The translations under genes were made by a program, and so were the position numbers. This document shows, piece after piece, positions 16,390 to 24,034 of a stretch of 33,704 bases of DNA (its first letter is position 1; each line of letters opens with the position of its first letter). This DNA is from Phycisphaerales bacterium (lineage in GTDB: Bacteria > Planctomycetota > Phycisphaerae > SM23-33 > FEN-1343): assembly GCA_003171335.1 (NCBI GenBank), contig PMYD01000027.1, forward strand, positions 1 to 33,704, written 5' to 3'. The notes below the pieces were generated by a model, which saw only the letters and a list, made by a program, of their open reading frames with translations, had not been told where the DNA came from and searched no databases.

Positions 16390-19300
16390 ATGTCGTCCGG
16401 TAAGATGGTTGCCCTTCGCCCTGTCCTTGCTCTGGTCACCCTGGTTTGCCTGGCGTGCGTCAGTTCCGCCCAGGGGGCGCAATGGTATGTGTCGCCCTCC
16501 GGCTCATCCGCCGGGACGGGCAGCATTTCCAGCCCGTGGGATCTTCAGACGGCCCTGCACGGACCGGCCGCGGTTCAGCCCGGCGATACGATCTGGGTCC
16601 GCGCCGGCAATTACGTGCCGGCCAACCATGAGTACTTCATCATGGACTACCTGCGCGGACAGGACGGGGCGCCGATCCACCTTCGCGCTTACCCGGGCGA
16701 ACGGGCCACCATTACGTATTGGTTCCGGACCGCCATTGATGGTGTGTCGCCGGCTAACCTCTCCCCCGGCTCCGGCTACGTCTGGATCCAGGACCTGGAA
16801 GTCACCGGTTCTATCATGGACGGCGTGACGCTCACGAACGGTGACTACGTCAAGCTGATCGACTGCATCGTCCACAACAACCCCGGCGGCGATGGCATCG
16901 GCGATTGGACCTATAGCCCCACCAACAACCGATATGGAAACCGGTGGTCCGAGCTCTACGGCAACATCTCGTATAGCAATGGGTATAATGACCCCAATAC
17001 GCGCTGGCACGGTCACGCCATCTATTCCGAGAATAATTCCGGCACGGGCACCAAGACCTTCTCGAACAACATTCTGCATACGTTGGGGCTGGGCTGTGAC
17101 GGGCAGTTTACCATCCACTTGTACGGGCAGGCGTCCGACACCATGAACTACGTGGTGACGCAGAACATCGCGTATGATTCCTACGGCTGGCTGATGGGCA
17201 GCACCAGGCCGGCCGACAACCTCCAGATGCTGGGCAACTTCATTTCCAACGTCACCAATGTCTGGTTCGGGAATCCCTGGAGCCCCGATAATTCCAACAC
17301 GAATGGCGTGGTCCAGGACAACGTGGTCCTCAATCCGTACCTGGGGTTATGGCTTTACCACTGGGTGAACTACACGGCCAGCAACAATCAGGTGGTGTAT
17401 TCGCCTGGAACCGATCAGACGTATGACTATGGTTACTGCATTGAACCCGTCAGTGGGCCTCCGGTCCAACGCACCTACACGCCCAAGACGCCTTGGCCCA
17501 CCGGCGCCAGAATCGTGTTGCTGCCGAACAAGTACGACCTCAACCGCGCGAACCTGGCGATCTATAACTGGGACCACGTAACCAACGTGTCAGTCTCCCT
17601 TTCCCCGGTCGTCAGCGCAGGGCAACCCTACCAGTTGTATGATCCGATGAACATGTTCGGCACGCCGGTCCAGTCCGGCACTTATACCGGCATGCCCATC
17701 AGCGTGGCCATGAGCGGAAAGGAGTTCGTCGTCTACGTCCTGAAGTTCCAGGGCCAGCCGTCCAATCAGGCGCCCGTAGTGTATGCCGGTCTGGATCAGA
17801 CGATCCATCAGCCCACAATGACGGCGACCCTCGCCGGCACGGTGAGCGATGACGGCCTGCCGCAGGGCGCATCCGTGACGGCCACCTGGAGCATGGTTTC
17901 CGGTCCGGCCGCCGTCACCTTCGGCGACGCCAACTCGCCGGCCACCGCCGCGACGTTCACGGTCCTGGGCACCTACGTGCTGCGCCTGACGGCCAGCGAT
18001 ACGGCGCTATCCGGCTCGGATGATGTCCAGATCACCGTGGCCGCGGCAGTGCCTAACCAGGCCCCGGTAGTCAATGCCGGATCGGATCAGAGCATTCGCC
18101 TGCCTGTCAACACCGCTTCCCTGTCGGGCACCGTCAGCGATGACGGCCTGCCGCTGGGCGCTTCGGTGACCGCGACGTGGAGTAAGGTCTCCGGGCCGGG
18201 CACTGTCACCTTCGCCAGCGCCAACGCCGTGGGTACCACGGCGACGTTCTCTACGATCGGCACCTACGTGCTGCGGCTGACGGCCAGCGACACGGCCCTG
18301 ACCGGCTCGGATGACATGCAGGTGACGGTCCAGGCCGCCGGCACCCTGGTCATGGCCCTGCACCTGCCCTTTGATGAGGGCTCGGGCACCGTGGCGAACG
18401 ATACCTCCGGCAACGGCCGCAATGGCACGCTGGTCAACAGCCCCACCTGGATTGCCGGCAAGGTCGGCAGCAACGCACTTCAGTTCAACGAGACCAGCAA
18501 CTACGTGACGGCCCCCGGCTTTGCCCTGCCAAGCCAGTTCAGCGTGGCCTTCTGGTTCGCCGACAAGACCGCGGATGACCCCCTCTATCGCTACATGTTC
18601 AGTTGGGGTCCGGTGGACAACCCTGACAATATCAACATCTGGATCTATGAGAACACCGCCGCCTCCACGGCCGTGCTGCGGACGAACATTGAGCCTGACG
18701 GCGGAGCCGACAGAACGAACTACGACGATGTCGCCGACGCCATTGTGTCCGATGGAAACTGGCACCATTACTGCGCAACGGTGGGTTCCGGCGGCCTGAC
18801 CGTGTACCTGGACGGTAACCAGCGCGTGACCGATGCCGCCATCGGAGGCACCTTCACTCTGCCCGGCAACATCTACATCGGTGGACGCAGCGATCTCAAT
18901 GCCGGCCGATTCTTCGGCGGCAAGATCGACGATGTGCGGATCTACAGCCAGGCCCTCGTCGCCGCCGACGTGATGAACCTGTACAGCGGCGGGCCGGCTA
19001 ACGTGGCGCCCACGGCCAACGCGAGCACTGCGTACCCCAAAGTGATGATTCCCAACGCCCTGACGCTGACAGGCACGATCAGCGATGATGGTCTGCCCAA
19101 CGGCACGTGCACGGCCGCCTGGAGCATGGTCTCCGGCCCCGGCACGGTCACCTTCACCAACCCGGCGGCCGCCAGCACGACGGCCACTTTCTCGACGGCC
19201 GGCACGTACGTGCTGATGCTGACGGCCAACGATTCAGCGCTCACGGGCACAAGCAGCGTGACCGTCACCGCCTTGGCCCCCGGCGACTTCAACGGCGATG

Positions 19301-19446
19301 GCAAGGTCGATGGTGTGGACTTCCTGAACTGGCAGAGCCATTACCCCACGTCCAGCGGCGCCACCTGCGACCACGGTGACGCCAACGGCGACGCCAAGGT
19401 CGATGGGGTGGACTTCCTGGTCTGGCAGTCGCATTATCACGGGTAG
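16390..19446 (+). CDS. Secreted beta-helix/PKD/LamG/dockerin protein, copy C
   Basis: A 1,018-residue exported paralogue, closest to copy B in leader, signal peptide and C-terminus. I start it at ATG 16390 because AAAAGGAGG lies just upstream and because copy B starts at the same place. A GTG 39 bases earlier would put 13 odd residues before the signal peptide. Domains in order: signal peptide, parallel beta-helix with HGHAIYSEN at 207, RANLAIYNWD/DPMNMFGTPV sandwich, two PKD-like domains, LamG-like domain from LHLPFDEGSG, a third PKD-like domain, dockerin. The second calcium loop reads DANGDAKVDGVD, with Gly-to-Ala at one non-ligand position. The LamG-like domain is shorter and diverged from copy B. 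Substrate unknown; a surface or extracellular carbohydrate-related role is inferred. Confidence 0.88.
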   Translation: MSSGKMVALRPVLALVTLVCLACVSSAQGAQWYVSPSGSSAGTGSISSPWDLQTALHGPAAVQPGDTIWVRAGNYVPANHEYFIMDYLRGQDGAPIHLRAYPGERATITYWFRTAIDGVSPANLSPGSGYVWIQDLEVTGSIMDGVTLTNGDYVKLIDCIVHNNPGGDGIGDWTYSPTNNRYGNRWSELYGNISYSNGYNDPNTRWHGHAIYSENNSGTGTKTFSNNILHTLGLGCDGQFTIHLYGQASDTMNYVVTQNIAYDSYGWLMGSTRPADNLQMLGNFISNVTNVWFGNPWSPDNSNTNGVVQDNVVLNPYLGLWLYHWVNYTASNNQVVYSPGTDQTYDYGYCIEPVSGPPVQRTYTPKTPWPTGARIVLLPNKYDLNRANLAIYNWDHVTNVSVSLSPVVSAGQPYQLYDPMNMFGTPVQSGTYTGMPISVAMSGKEFVVYVLKFQGQPSNQAPVVYAGLDQTIHQPTMTATLAGTVSDDGLPQGASVTATWSMVSGPAAVTFGDANSPATAATFTVLGTYVLRLTASDTALSGSDDVQITVAAAVPNQAPVVNAGSDQSIRLPVNTASLSGTVSDDGLPLGASVTATWSKVSGPGTVTFASANAVGTTATFSTIGTYVLRLTASDTALTGSDDMQVTVQAAGTLVMALHLPFDEGSGTVANDTSGNGRNGTLVNSPTWIAGKVGSNALQFNETSNYVTAPGFALPSQFSVAFWFADKTADDPLYRYMFSWGPVDNPDNINIWIYENTAASTAVLRTNIEPDGGADRTNYDDVADAIVSDGNWHHYCATVGSGGLTVYLDGNQRVTDAAIGGTFTLPGNIYIGGRSDLNAGRFFGGKIDDVRIYSQALVAADVMNLYSGGPANVAPTANASTAYPKVMIPNALTLTGTISDDGLPNGTCTAAWSMVSGPGTVTFTNPAAASTTATFSTAGTYVLMLTANDSALTGTSSVTVTALAPGDFNGDGKVDGVDFLNWQSHYPTSSGATCDHGDANGDAKVDGVDFLVWQSHYHG

Positions 19447-19457
19447 AAGCGAAGCGC

Positions 19458-19474
19458 GTGCAGCATAGCTGCAC
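19458..19474. repeat. Short perfect hairpin after copy C
   Basis: GTGCAGC and GCTGCAC pair over 7 bp around the loop ATA, 12 bases after the stop of copy C. There is no T-run, so it may help define the mRNA end together with the terminator just downstream. Confidence 0.7.
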
Positions 19475-19486
19475 TCCACAATCCGG

Positions 19487-19528
19487 CTGGGGCGGCGGGT
19501 CCGCGAGGGCTGCCGCCCCAGTTTCTTT
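19487..19528 (+). terminator. Rho-independent terminator of copy C
   Basis: CTGGGGCGGC (19487-19496) pairs with GCCGCCCCAG (19512-19521) around a 15-base loop, followed by TTTCTTT. It is related to, but diverged from, the terminators of copies A and B. Confidence 0.82.
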
Positions 19529-19597
19529 GCTGAGCAAGACCGCGGGGCCTGTCCCCCCGTCATAGCTGCTCGGGCAACCTCCGCATTTACTTCAAAA

Positions 19598-19655
19598 GAT
19601 TCTCTGCGGGATTATTCAGGAAATAGCTTGACATGATTGAAAAGTAGGATATGAT
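19598..19655 (+). promoter_or_regulatory. Strong sigma70-type promoter with no coding gene downstream
   Basis: TTGACA (19628-19633), a 16-bp spacer and TATGAT (19650-19655), close to consensus. GATTCTCTGCG at 19598-19608 matches the box of copy B's promoter at 9 of 11 positions, but lies 19 bp before the -35 instead of 9. That is one helical turn further and on the same face of the DNA. Transcription would run into the hairpin-rich region. Confidence 0.6.
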
Positions 19656-19661
19656 AGTAAT

Positions 19662-20053
19662 CCACGGCATATCGCATAGGAGCTGGGTGCGGCGGCTACG
19701 ATCTTAGATGCATTCGTTTCCGCCAGTGCGGGCTAGCCGCACTGCGTTGGCAGTTCTTGACAATTGAAGAGAGATTCTCAGGCAACAGAGAAGCGCCGGC
19801 AGGCCTTTCCTTAAGCAGGCCCTACGGGGGTTGTTCTTTGCGGCCTTCAGGTTAAACCTGTTACGACAAGAGCTTAGGTAAGTGTTAAAATGGGCAATAA
19901 GCATCTTAAGCAATAGTGCATAATGCTTAAGACCCGCTGCTGTGGTTGAATAATACGTTGCAAGTAAAGCACTTACAACACGCGCCGGGTTAAGCAAACT
20001 GTGCTAACCGTGCATATTGTGCAGCTTCACATGCTCCTCTACATGTCGCGACA
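19662..20053 (+). ncRNA. Candidate structured non-coding RNA region
   Basis: About 390 bases without a credible reading frame on the plus strand, downstream of a strong promoter. It is noticeably more AT-rich than neighbouring genes. Stem-loops seen: CAGTGCGG/CCGCACTG with loop GCTAG (19724-19744); CAGGT/ACCTG (19848-19860); CTTAAGCA/TGCTTAAG (19905-19931); GTTGCAAGT/ACTTACAAC with loop AAAGC and one mismatch (19957-19979); GGTTA-A-GCA/TGCTAACC with loop AACTG (19988-20009); and the 12-bp palindrome ATGTCGCGACAT (20043-20054) at the 3' end of the converging gene. Several loops have five bases, as in the array at 4814-5000. Neither the transcript nor its end is proven, and no known RNA family was recognised. 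Confidence 0.35.
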
Positions 20054-21226
20054 TTAGAGCTTACTCTGCTCGGCCGGCAGGAGCCGGATGATTGTGACTT
20101 CCGGCGGGGCGAACAGCCGCATGGGCGGGCCCCAGGTGCCGGCCCCCCGGCTGAGGTAGAGCTGGGAGCCTTGACCGAGATCGTGCAGCCCGGGGCCGTA
20201 CTTGAAAATCAGGCGATGGACCAGGTGGAAGGGGAAGATCTGGCCGCCGTGCGTGTGCCCTGAAAGCTGGAGGTCGAATCGGCCCAGCGAGTCAGCGCGC
20301 ACATCGGGCCGGTGCTTCAGCAGGATCACGAAGGGATGCGGGGGATCCTGGCCATCCGGGGATACAGCGCGCTCGGGCAGGGCCTGCAGTTCGTCCGAGC
20401 GGGCGGCAGAGCCCCGGTGATCGCCGGCCCGGTCATCCACGCCGGCCAGGATCAGCCCCGGACAGACCTGCACGTGCTCTTGGCGCAGCAGGCGAAAACC
20501 GGCCGCCTCGTGGAACGCCAGGCTCTCGGAAAGCCCTGAGTAAAACTCATGGTTGCCCAGAATGGCGAACTTGCCCAGCGGGGCGTCGACATCGTGAAAC
20601 ATCCGTGCCAAACCGTCGATCCGCTGGCGGGGCGAATCGACCATGTCGCCGGTGCTGACCAGCACGTCGGGCTTTACCCTGCGGACGATGGAGAGGGCGC
20701 GATCCAGCCGTCCAGCGCCCGTGTAGATGCCCACGTGCGTATCGGTCAACTGGGCGATGACGATCGGCCGGCTGCCCGGCGCCAAGGCGCTGGTGTGAAT
20801 GACCACTTCCCGCGGGCGCACCTGCCAGGCGCAGATCGTGCCGTAGACAGCGGCCGCCGCCGTCAGCACCAGAGCGCCCGCCAGGGCGACACCCGGCCGC
20901 AATGCCGCCCGCGCTGTCGGCGCCCAGGCCAGGGCCCCCAGGCGGATGGCGAGATTCCAGACATCGCTCGCCAGGAGCAGGCAGAACAGCCACAGCACCA
21001 GGGCCATCCAGACGTGTGTCACCATCGACGCCGCCGTGGCCAGGCGGAAGGTGCCCGGCCGGTCGATCAGCCGCACGAGGATCGGCCCCAGCACCATCAG
21101 CATCAGGAAACTCGCCGGCAGGGCCGCCCACCAGCCCATCGGCCCGACGGCCTGGCGCAGCTTCCAGTACAGATAGGCGTGCGTGCCGCCGTAGATTAGG
21201 AAATAAACAAGCAGAAATACAGGCAT
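20054..21226 (-). CDS. Membrane-anchored metallophosphoesterase (YkuE/YaeI-like)
   Basis: A 390-residue calcineurin-type phosphoesterase with an N-terminal membrane domain. Hydrophobic helices lie near residues 2-20, 32-52, 66-87 and 110-133. The metal-binding motifs follow in order: D162 and H164 (TDTHVG), D194 (GDMVD), N225 and H226 (GNHEF), H305 (LLKHRPD) and H324/H326 (GHTHGGQ). All expected dimetal ligands are present, so the enzyme should be active. Homologues such as YkuE and YaeI have been linked to phospholipid or UDP-sugar-lipid hydrolysis, but the substrate here is open. The stop codon overlaps the palindrome ATGTCGCGACAT, and the gene converges with the structured region after copy C. 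Confidence 0.92.
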   Translation of the reverse strand: MPVFLLVYFLIYGGTHAYLYWKLRQAVGPMGWWAALPASFLMLMVLGPILVRLIDRPGTFRLATAASMVTHVWMALVLWLFCLLLASDVWNLAIRLGALAWAPTARAALRPGVALAGALVLTAAAAVYGTICAWQVRPREVVIHTSALAPGSRPIVIAQLTDTHVGIYTGAGRLDRALSIVRRVKPDVLVSTGDMVDSPRQRIDGLARMFHDVDAPLGKFAILGNHEFYSGLSESLAFHEAAGFRLLRQEHVQVCPGLILAGVDDRAGDHRGSAARSDELQALPERAVSPDGQDPPHPFVILLKHRPDVRADSLGRFDLQLSGHTHGGQIFPFHLVHRLIFKYGPGLHDLGQGSQLYLSRGAGTWGPPMRLFAPPEVTIIRLLPAEQSKL

Positions 21227-21405
21227 TTTGTCTCTCTCGTTGTCGCCGCGATTTCCCGGTCCGGAATAGACGCTACGTTACCAAACCGGCGATGGACCAC
21301 GGATGGGCAAAATGCCCGGCAGCGGGGCAAGAGGGTGTGGACTCTTCCGCCGGCAAGTGCGGCGGCGACAAGCGGGCGCCGTGCGTTCTTCCCCCCGAAG
21401 CGATT

Positions 21406-21804
21406 TCACGGCGCCTTGTTCACAATCACAGTGCCCGTCATCCCGGAGGTCTCATGGGGGATGCAGAAATACTTGTACGTCCCGGGCACCGTGAAGGTGT
21501 AGCTGAATTCCTTGCCAAGGCCGATGTTGCCCGAGTTGAAGGGCCCAGCGCCGGCCGGGAGCGCGACGTCAGCGGGGCGCTTGGCGAGCGAGGCGTCGGC
21601 GGTCACGGTGTGGCCGAAAAGGGCCACGTTCTTCCAGTGAACGGTCTGCCCGGCTGTGATCGTGATTTCCGCGGGCGCGTACTTCAGGCCGTTGGTCATC
21701 TTGACCAGATTGGCTTGGGGTTCACCGCCGGCATGAGAGCCCGCACAGCCGCACAGGAAAGCCGCCACAAGAGACGCCGCCAGCATGTTTAGAGTGCCTC
21801 GCAT
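21406..21804 (-). CDS. Cupredoxin (plastocyanin-like) lipoprotein
   Basis: A 132-residue exported blue-copper protein. I start it at 21804, where GGAGG stands seven bases before the ATG. The open frame continues 22 codons further upstream, but that part is not signal-like. The N-terminus MRGTLNMLAASLVAAFLCGC ends in a lipobox-like LCGC, with Cys20 as the likely lipid-attachment residue. The cupredoxin fold carries the four type-1 copper ligands: H65 in FGHTV, C114 and H117 in FCIPHETSGM, and M122. It probably transfers electrons at the outer face of a membrane; its partners are not encoded next to it. The neighbouring upstream gene is a glycoside hydrolase with no evident functional link. Confidence 0.9.
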   Translation of the reverse strand: MRGTLNMLAASLVAAFLCGCAGSHAGGEPQANLVKMTNGLKYAPAEITITAGQTVHWKNVALFGHTVTADASLAKRPADVALPAGAGPFNSGNIGLGKEFSYTFTVPGTYKYFCIPHETSGMTGTVIVNKAP

Positions 21805-21880
21805 GAATGGCCTCCTATCTACGGAATAATAGCGACCTGGCGGCGCGCGCAGAGAGTGGATGCAGCCCATCAGGCGACAG

Positions 21881-21900
21881 CCAAACTCCCTATAGTTTGG
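21881..21900 (-). other. Stem-loop at the 3' end of the glycoside hydrolase gene
   Basis: CCAAACT and AGTTTGG pair over 7 bp around a 6-base loop and overlap the stop codon at 21890-21892. No run of T follows on the minus strand, so it is a weak terminator at best and may mark an mRNA processing or stability element. Confidence 0.4.
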
Positions 21901-23989
21901 CAGGAGAGATCCGCCACATGGCCGTCTGCCCGCGGCGGAGGTCGACGATCATCTCCTTGGCCCCCTGGGCCAGCGGCTGGCCCGTCAGGGCGTCGTGCAC
22001 ATCGTGCGGGCCGCCCAGGTACACCTTGCGCGGGCCATCCAGCGTGCTGTGCAGGGTCAGGAGGCTGCCGGCGCGGAGCACCTGGTCGTCGGCCTGGCTG
22101 TAGAGATGCACCCCGGCCCGCAGGGCCAACGCCCGCAGCACCGAGGCGGACATGCCGGCCGCGGCGCTCCAGATCGAGCGCCAACTCGCCATGTCCTTGG
22201 CCAGCAAACCCGGACGGCGCGGGAAGAGTAGCCAGCCCAGGGTCTGGGCATCCGCGTCCTGGCCCCAGAGCAGCGGGCTGACGACGGAGTCCTCGCCGTA
22301 GGTGATGCGCTGGCCGGTGATGAAGGTTTCGACCCGGGCATCATCGTTGCTCTTGAGGTCAATCGCCAGGCGAATGCCGGCCAGTTCGCTGGCGGCCTCG
22401 GCGGAGATGCCCTGCTCGGTGATCATGCCCGCGCCGTACATCCACAGCAGCGTGCGGCCGCCGCGGGCGACGTGCCGGGCGATGAGTTGGCGCTGGGAAG
22501 GCGTGAGGTACAGCGTGTCCAGGAAGATCACCAGCCGGTATGGCGCCTCCTGGCGGCCGGCGAAGACGCGCTCAATATCGCTCGCCAGGATCATGTCCCA
22601 CGGCGCCCCCAGGCGGGCCAGTTCCGGAATCTGCCGGCCGTGCATGGAGTCGAAGACGCCATTGTCATAGAAGAAATAGGGAGCGCTCTGGTTGGAAACG
22701 ATCACTGCCACCTGCGCCGCTGTGTGTCGGTCTTCACTCAGGCACCGATCGGCCTGCTGGCGCTGGCGGCCCATCTCGGCGATCAGTTCGTCATCACGGA
22801 ACCAGCCCAGGCCCAACATGTCCATGTACCACTGGGTGCCGCCGTCAGAGAGCGCGCCGGTGAAGTTGCGGCGCATGACGGCGATCGTGCCTTCGCGATC
22901 GTCCACCTTGGTGCTCCAGGCGCCGTCGGCGGGCCTGCACAGGAAGGTGCGGGTGTCTTCCTCGCTATAGAAGAGCTTGCCGTTGTAGCGGATGGAGGCG
23001 GCGGGGGCCTGGGAGGCATAGATGCCGCCCGGATGACGCTCGGGATAGAAGTAAGGCGAGCTGATAAAATCCACATCCGACGAACTGAGCAGTTTCTCCA
23101 GCGCGTGGTGGCCGCTGTTGTGGAACCAGCCGGGCCGGCAGGCATTCCACACGTGATAGCCGTAGAACACGCCGCACATCTTCCTGCGGCCAAGCTGGGC
23201 GAGCGTGGTCTTGATGATGTGGCAAAAATAGAGCGCCGCCTCGGCGGCCATCTCCGAGTGGAACGTGAGATAATCGATGATCGGCCGGTCTTTCCTGGGG
23301 TCAAGCACGGCCGGCCCCATGGGCACGCGCAGTCGGTCGGTGGGTGGCTCGGCCAGGTCGAATGCGGCCACCTGGTCGCCCCAGGACTTTGCCAGCCGGT
23401 CAATGTCGCCGCCATAGCGGGCCCGCAGCCAAGCGCGGTACGCCTGCTTTTGTGGCACGCTGTAATCGCTCAGCACGTGGTCCCAGGAGTAGCTCCACTC
23501 ACAGGCCGCGCCGCCCGCGGGGTGGTACGCGAAGACGATATCAGGCCATTCTTGTTCGCAGTGGCGCACAAATGCCTCGAGGGCCTTGCCGTATTCCTCG
23601 CGCCACAGCTTTGAGGCGAAAGAGACCATGCCGGCCGGCTTGGCGGCCCGGGTCACCGGGTCCAGGCTCACCATGAGTTCGGAGGGGTGGCGGACCTTCC
23701 ACCACGAGGGCGGCTCCAGGTTGATCCGCGGCATGAGCATCACGCGAGGGTGGTGAGCCCGCAGCGCGCGGATGGCCTCATCCATGGCGGAGAAATCGGA
23801 GCTGCCGTCTTCTGATAGGCCGACGGAATAGTAAAAGGTCACCAGGTCGATGCCGCTGGCGGCCAGCTTTTCCAGTTCGAACGCCGCCGAGGCCGCGTCG
23901 GAATGATAGAACATCAGCCCGTTGTGCGGCCGGCCGTTGAGAAAGAGCGCGGGTGCCCCGTTATGGTCGCGAACTTCGGTCGTCAGCAT
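21890..23989 (-). CDS. GH42-like glycoside hydrolase (beta-galactosidase-related)
   Basis: A 699-residue enzyme with the plan of clan GH-A, family-42-like hydrolases. An (alpha/beta)8 barrel covers roughly residues 20-400. A trimerisation-like alpha/beta domain (AAQVAVIVSNQSAPYF to GGRTLLWMYGAGM) and a small C-terminal beta domain follow. Candidate catalytic residues are E164 (GGAACEWSYSW, acid/base) and E343 or E344 (FYSEEDTRTF, nucleophile). No signal peptide is seen, so it should act in the cytoplasm on imported sugars. It starts 45 bp after the beta-helix gene at 24035-25621 and is probably co-transcribed with it, which suggests joint use of the same glycan: extracellular attack by the beta-helix protein, intracellular trimming here. 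It is distant from characterised GH42 enzymes, so substrate specificity is uncertain. Confidence 0.8.
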   Translation of the reverse strand: MLTTEVRDHNGAPALFLNGRPHNGLMFYHSDAASAAFELEKLAASGIDLVTFYYSVGLSEDGSSDFSAMDEAIRALRAHHPRVMLMPRINLEPPSWWKVRHPSELMVSLDPVTRAAKPAGMVSFASKLWREEYGKALEAFVRHCEQEWPDIVFAYHPAGGAACEWSYSWDHVLSDYSVPQKQAYRAWLRARYGGDIDRLAKSWGDQVAAFDLAEPPTDRLRVPMGPAVLDPRKDRPIIDYLTFHSEMAAEAALYFCHIIKTTLAQLGRRKMCGVFYGYHVWNACRPGWFHNSGHHALEKLLSSSDVDFISSPYFYPERHPGGIYASQAPAASIRYNGKLFYSEEDTRTFLCRPADGAWSTKVDDREGTIAVMRRNFTGALSDGGTQWYMDMLGLGWFRDDELIAEMGRQRQQADRCLSEDRHTAAQVAVIVSNQSAPYFFYDNGVFDSMHGRQIPELARLGAPWDMILASDIERVFAGRQEAPYRLVIFLDTLYLTPSQRQLIARHVARGGRTLLWMYGAGMITEQGISAEAASELAGIRLAIDLKSNDDARVETFITGQRITYGEDSVVSPLLWGQDADAQTLGWLLFPRRPGLLAKDMASWRSIWSAAAGMSASVLRALALRAGVHLYSQADDQVLRAGSLLTLHSTLDGPRKVYLGGPHDVHDALTGQPLAQGAKEMIVDLRRGQTAMWRISPAKL

Positions 23990-24034
23990 GCAAATGCCCT
24001 TCCAAGCGCGGCGGAAGATGGCGCCACGGTGCGG

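Noticed and set aside
16053..16526. Minus-strand frame of 157 aa similar to one at 12753-13139
   Set aside because: The similarity comes from the duplicated promoter, leader and signal-peptide DNA of copies B and C, which is functional on the plus strand.
19704..19997. Minus-strand frame of 97 aa in the hairpin-rich region
   Set aside because: No domain, no convincing ribosome site, and it runs through several stem-loops. It cannot be excluded as a small protein, but the evidence is too thin.
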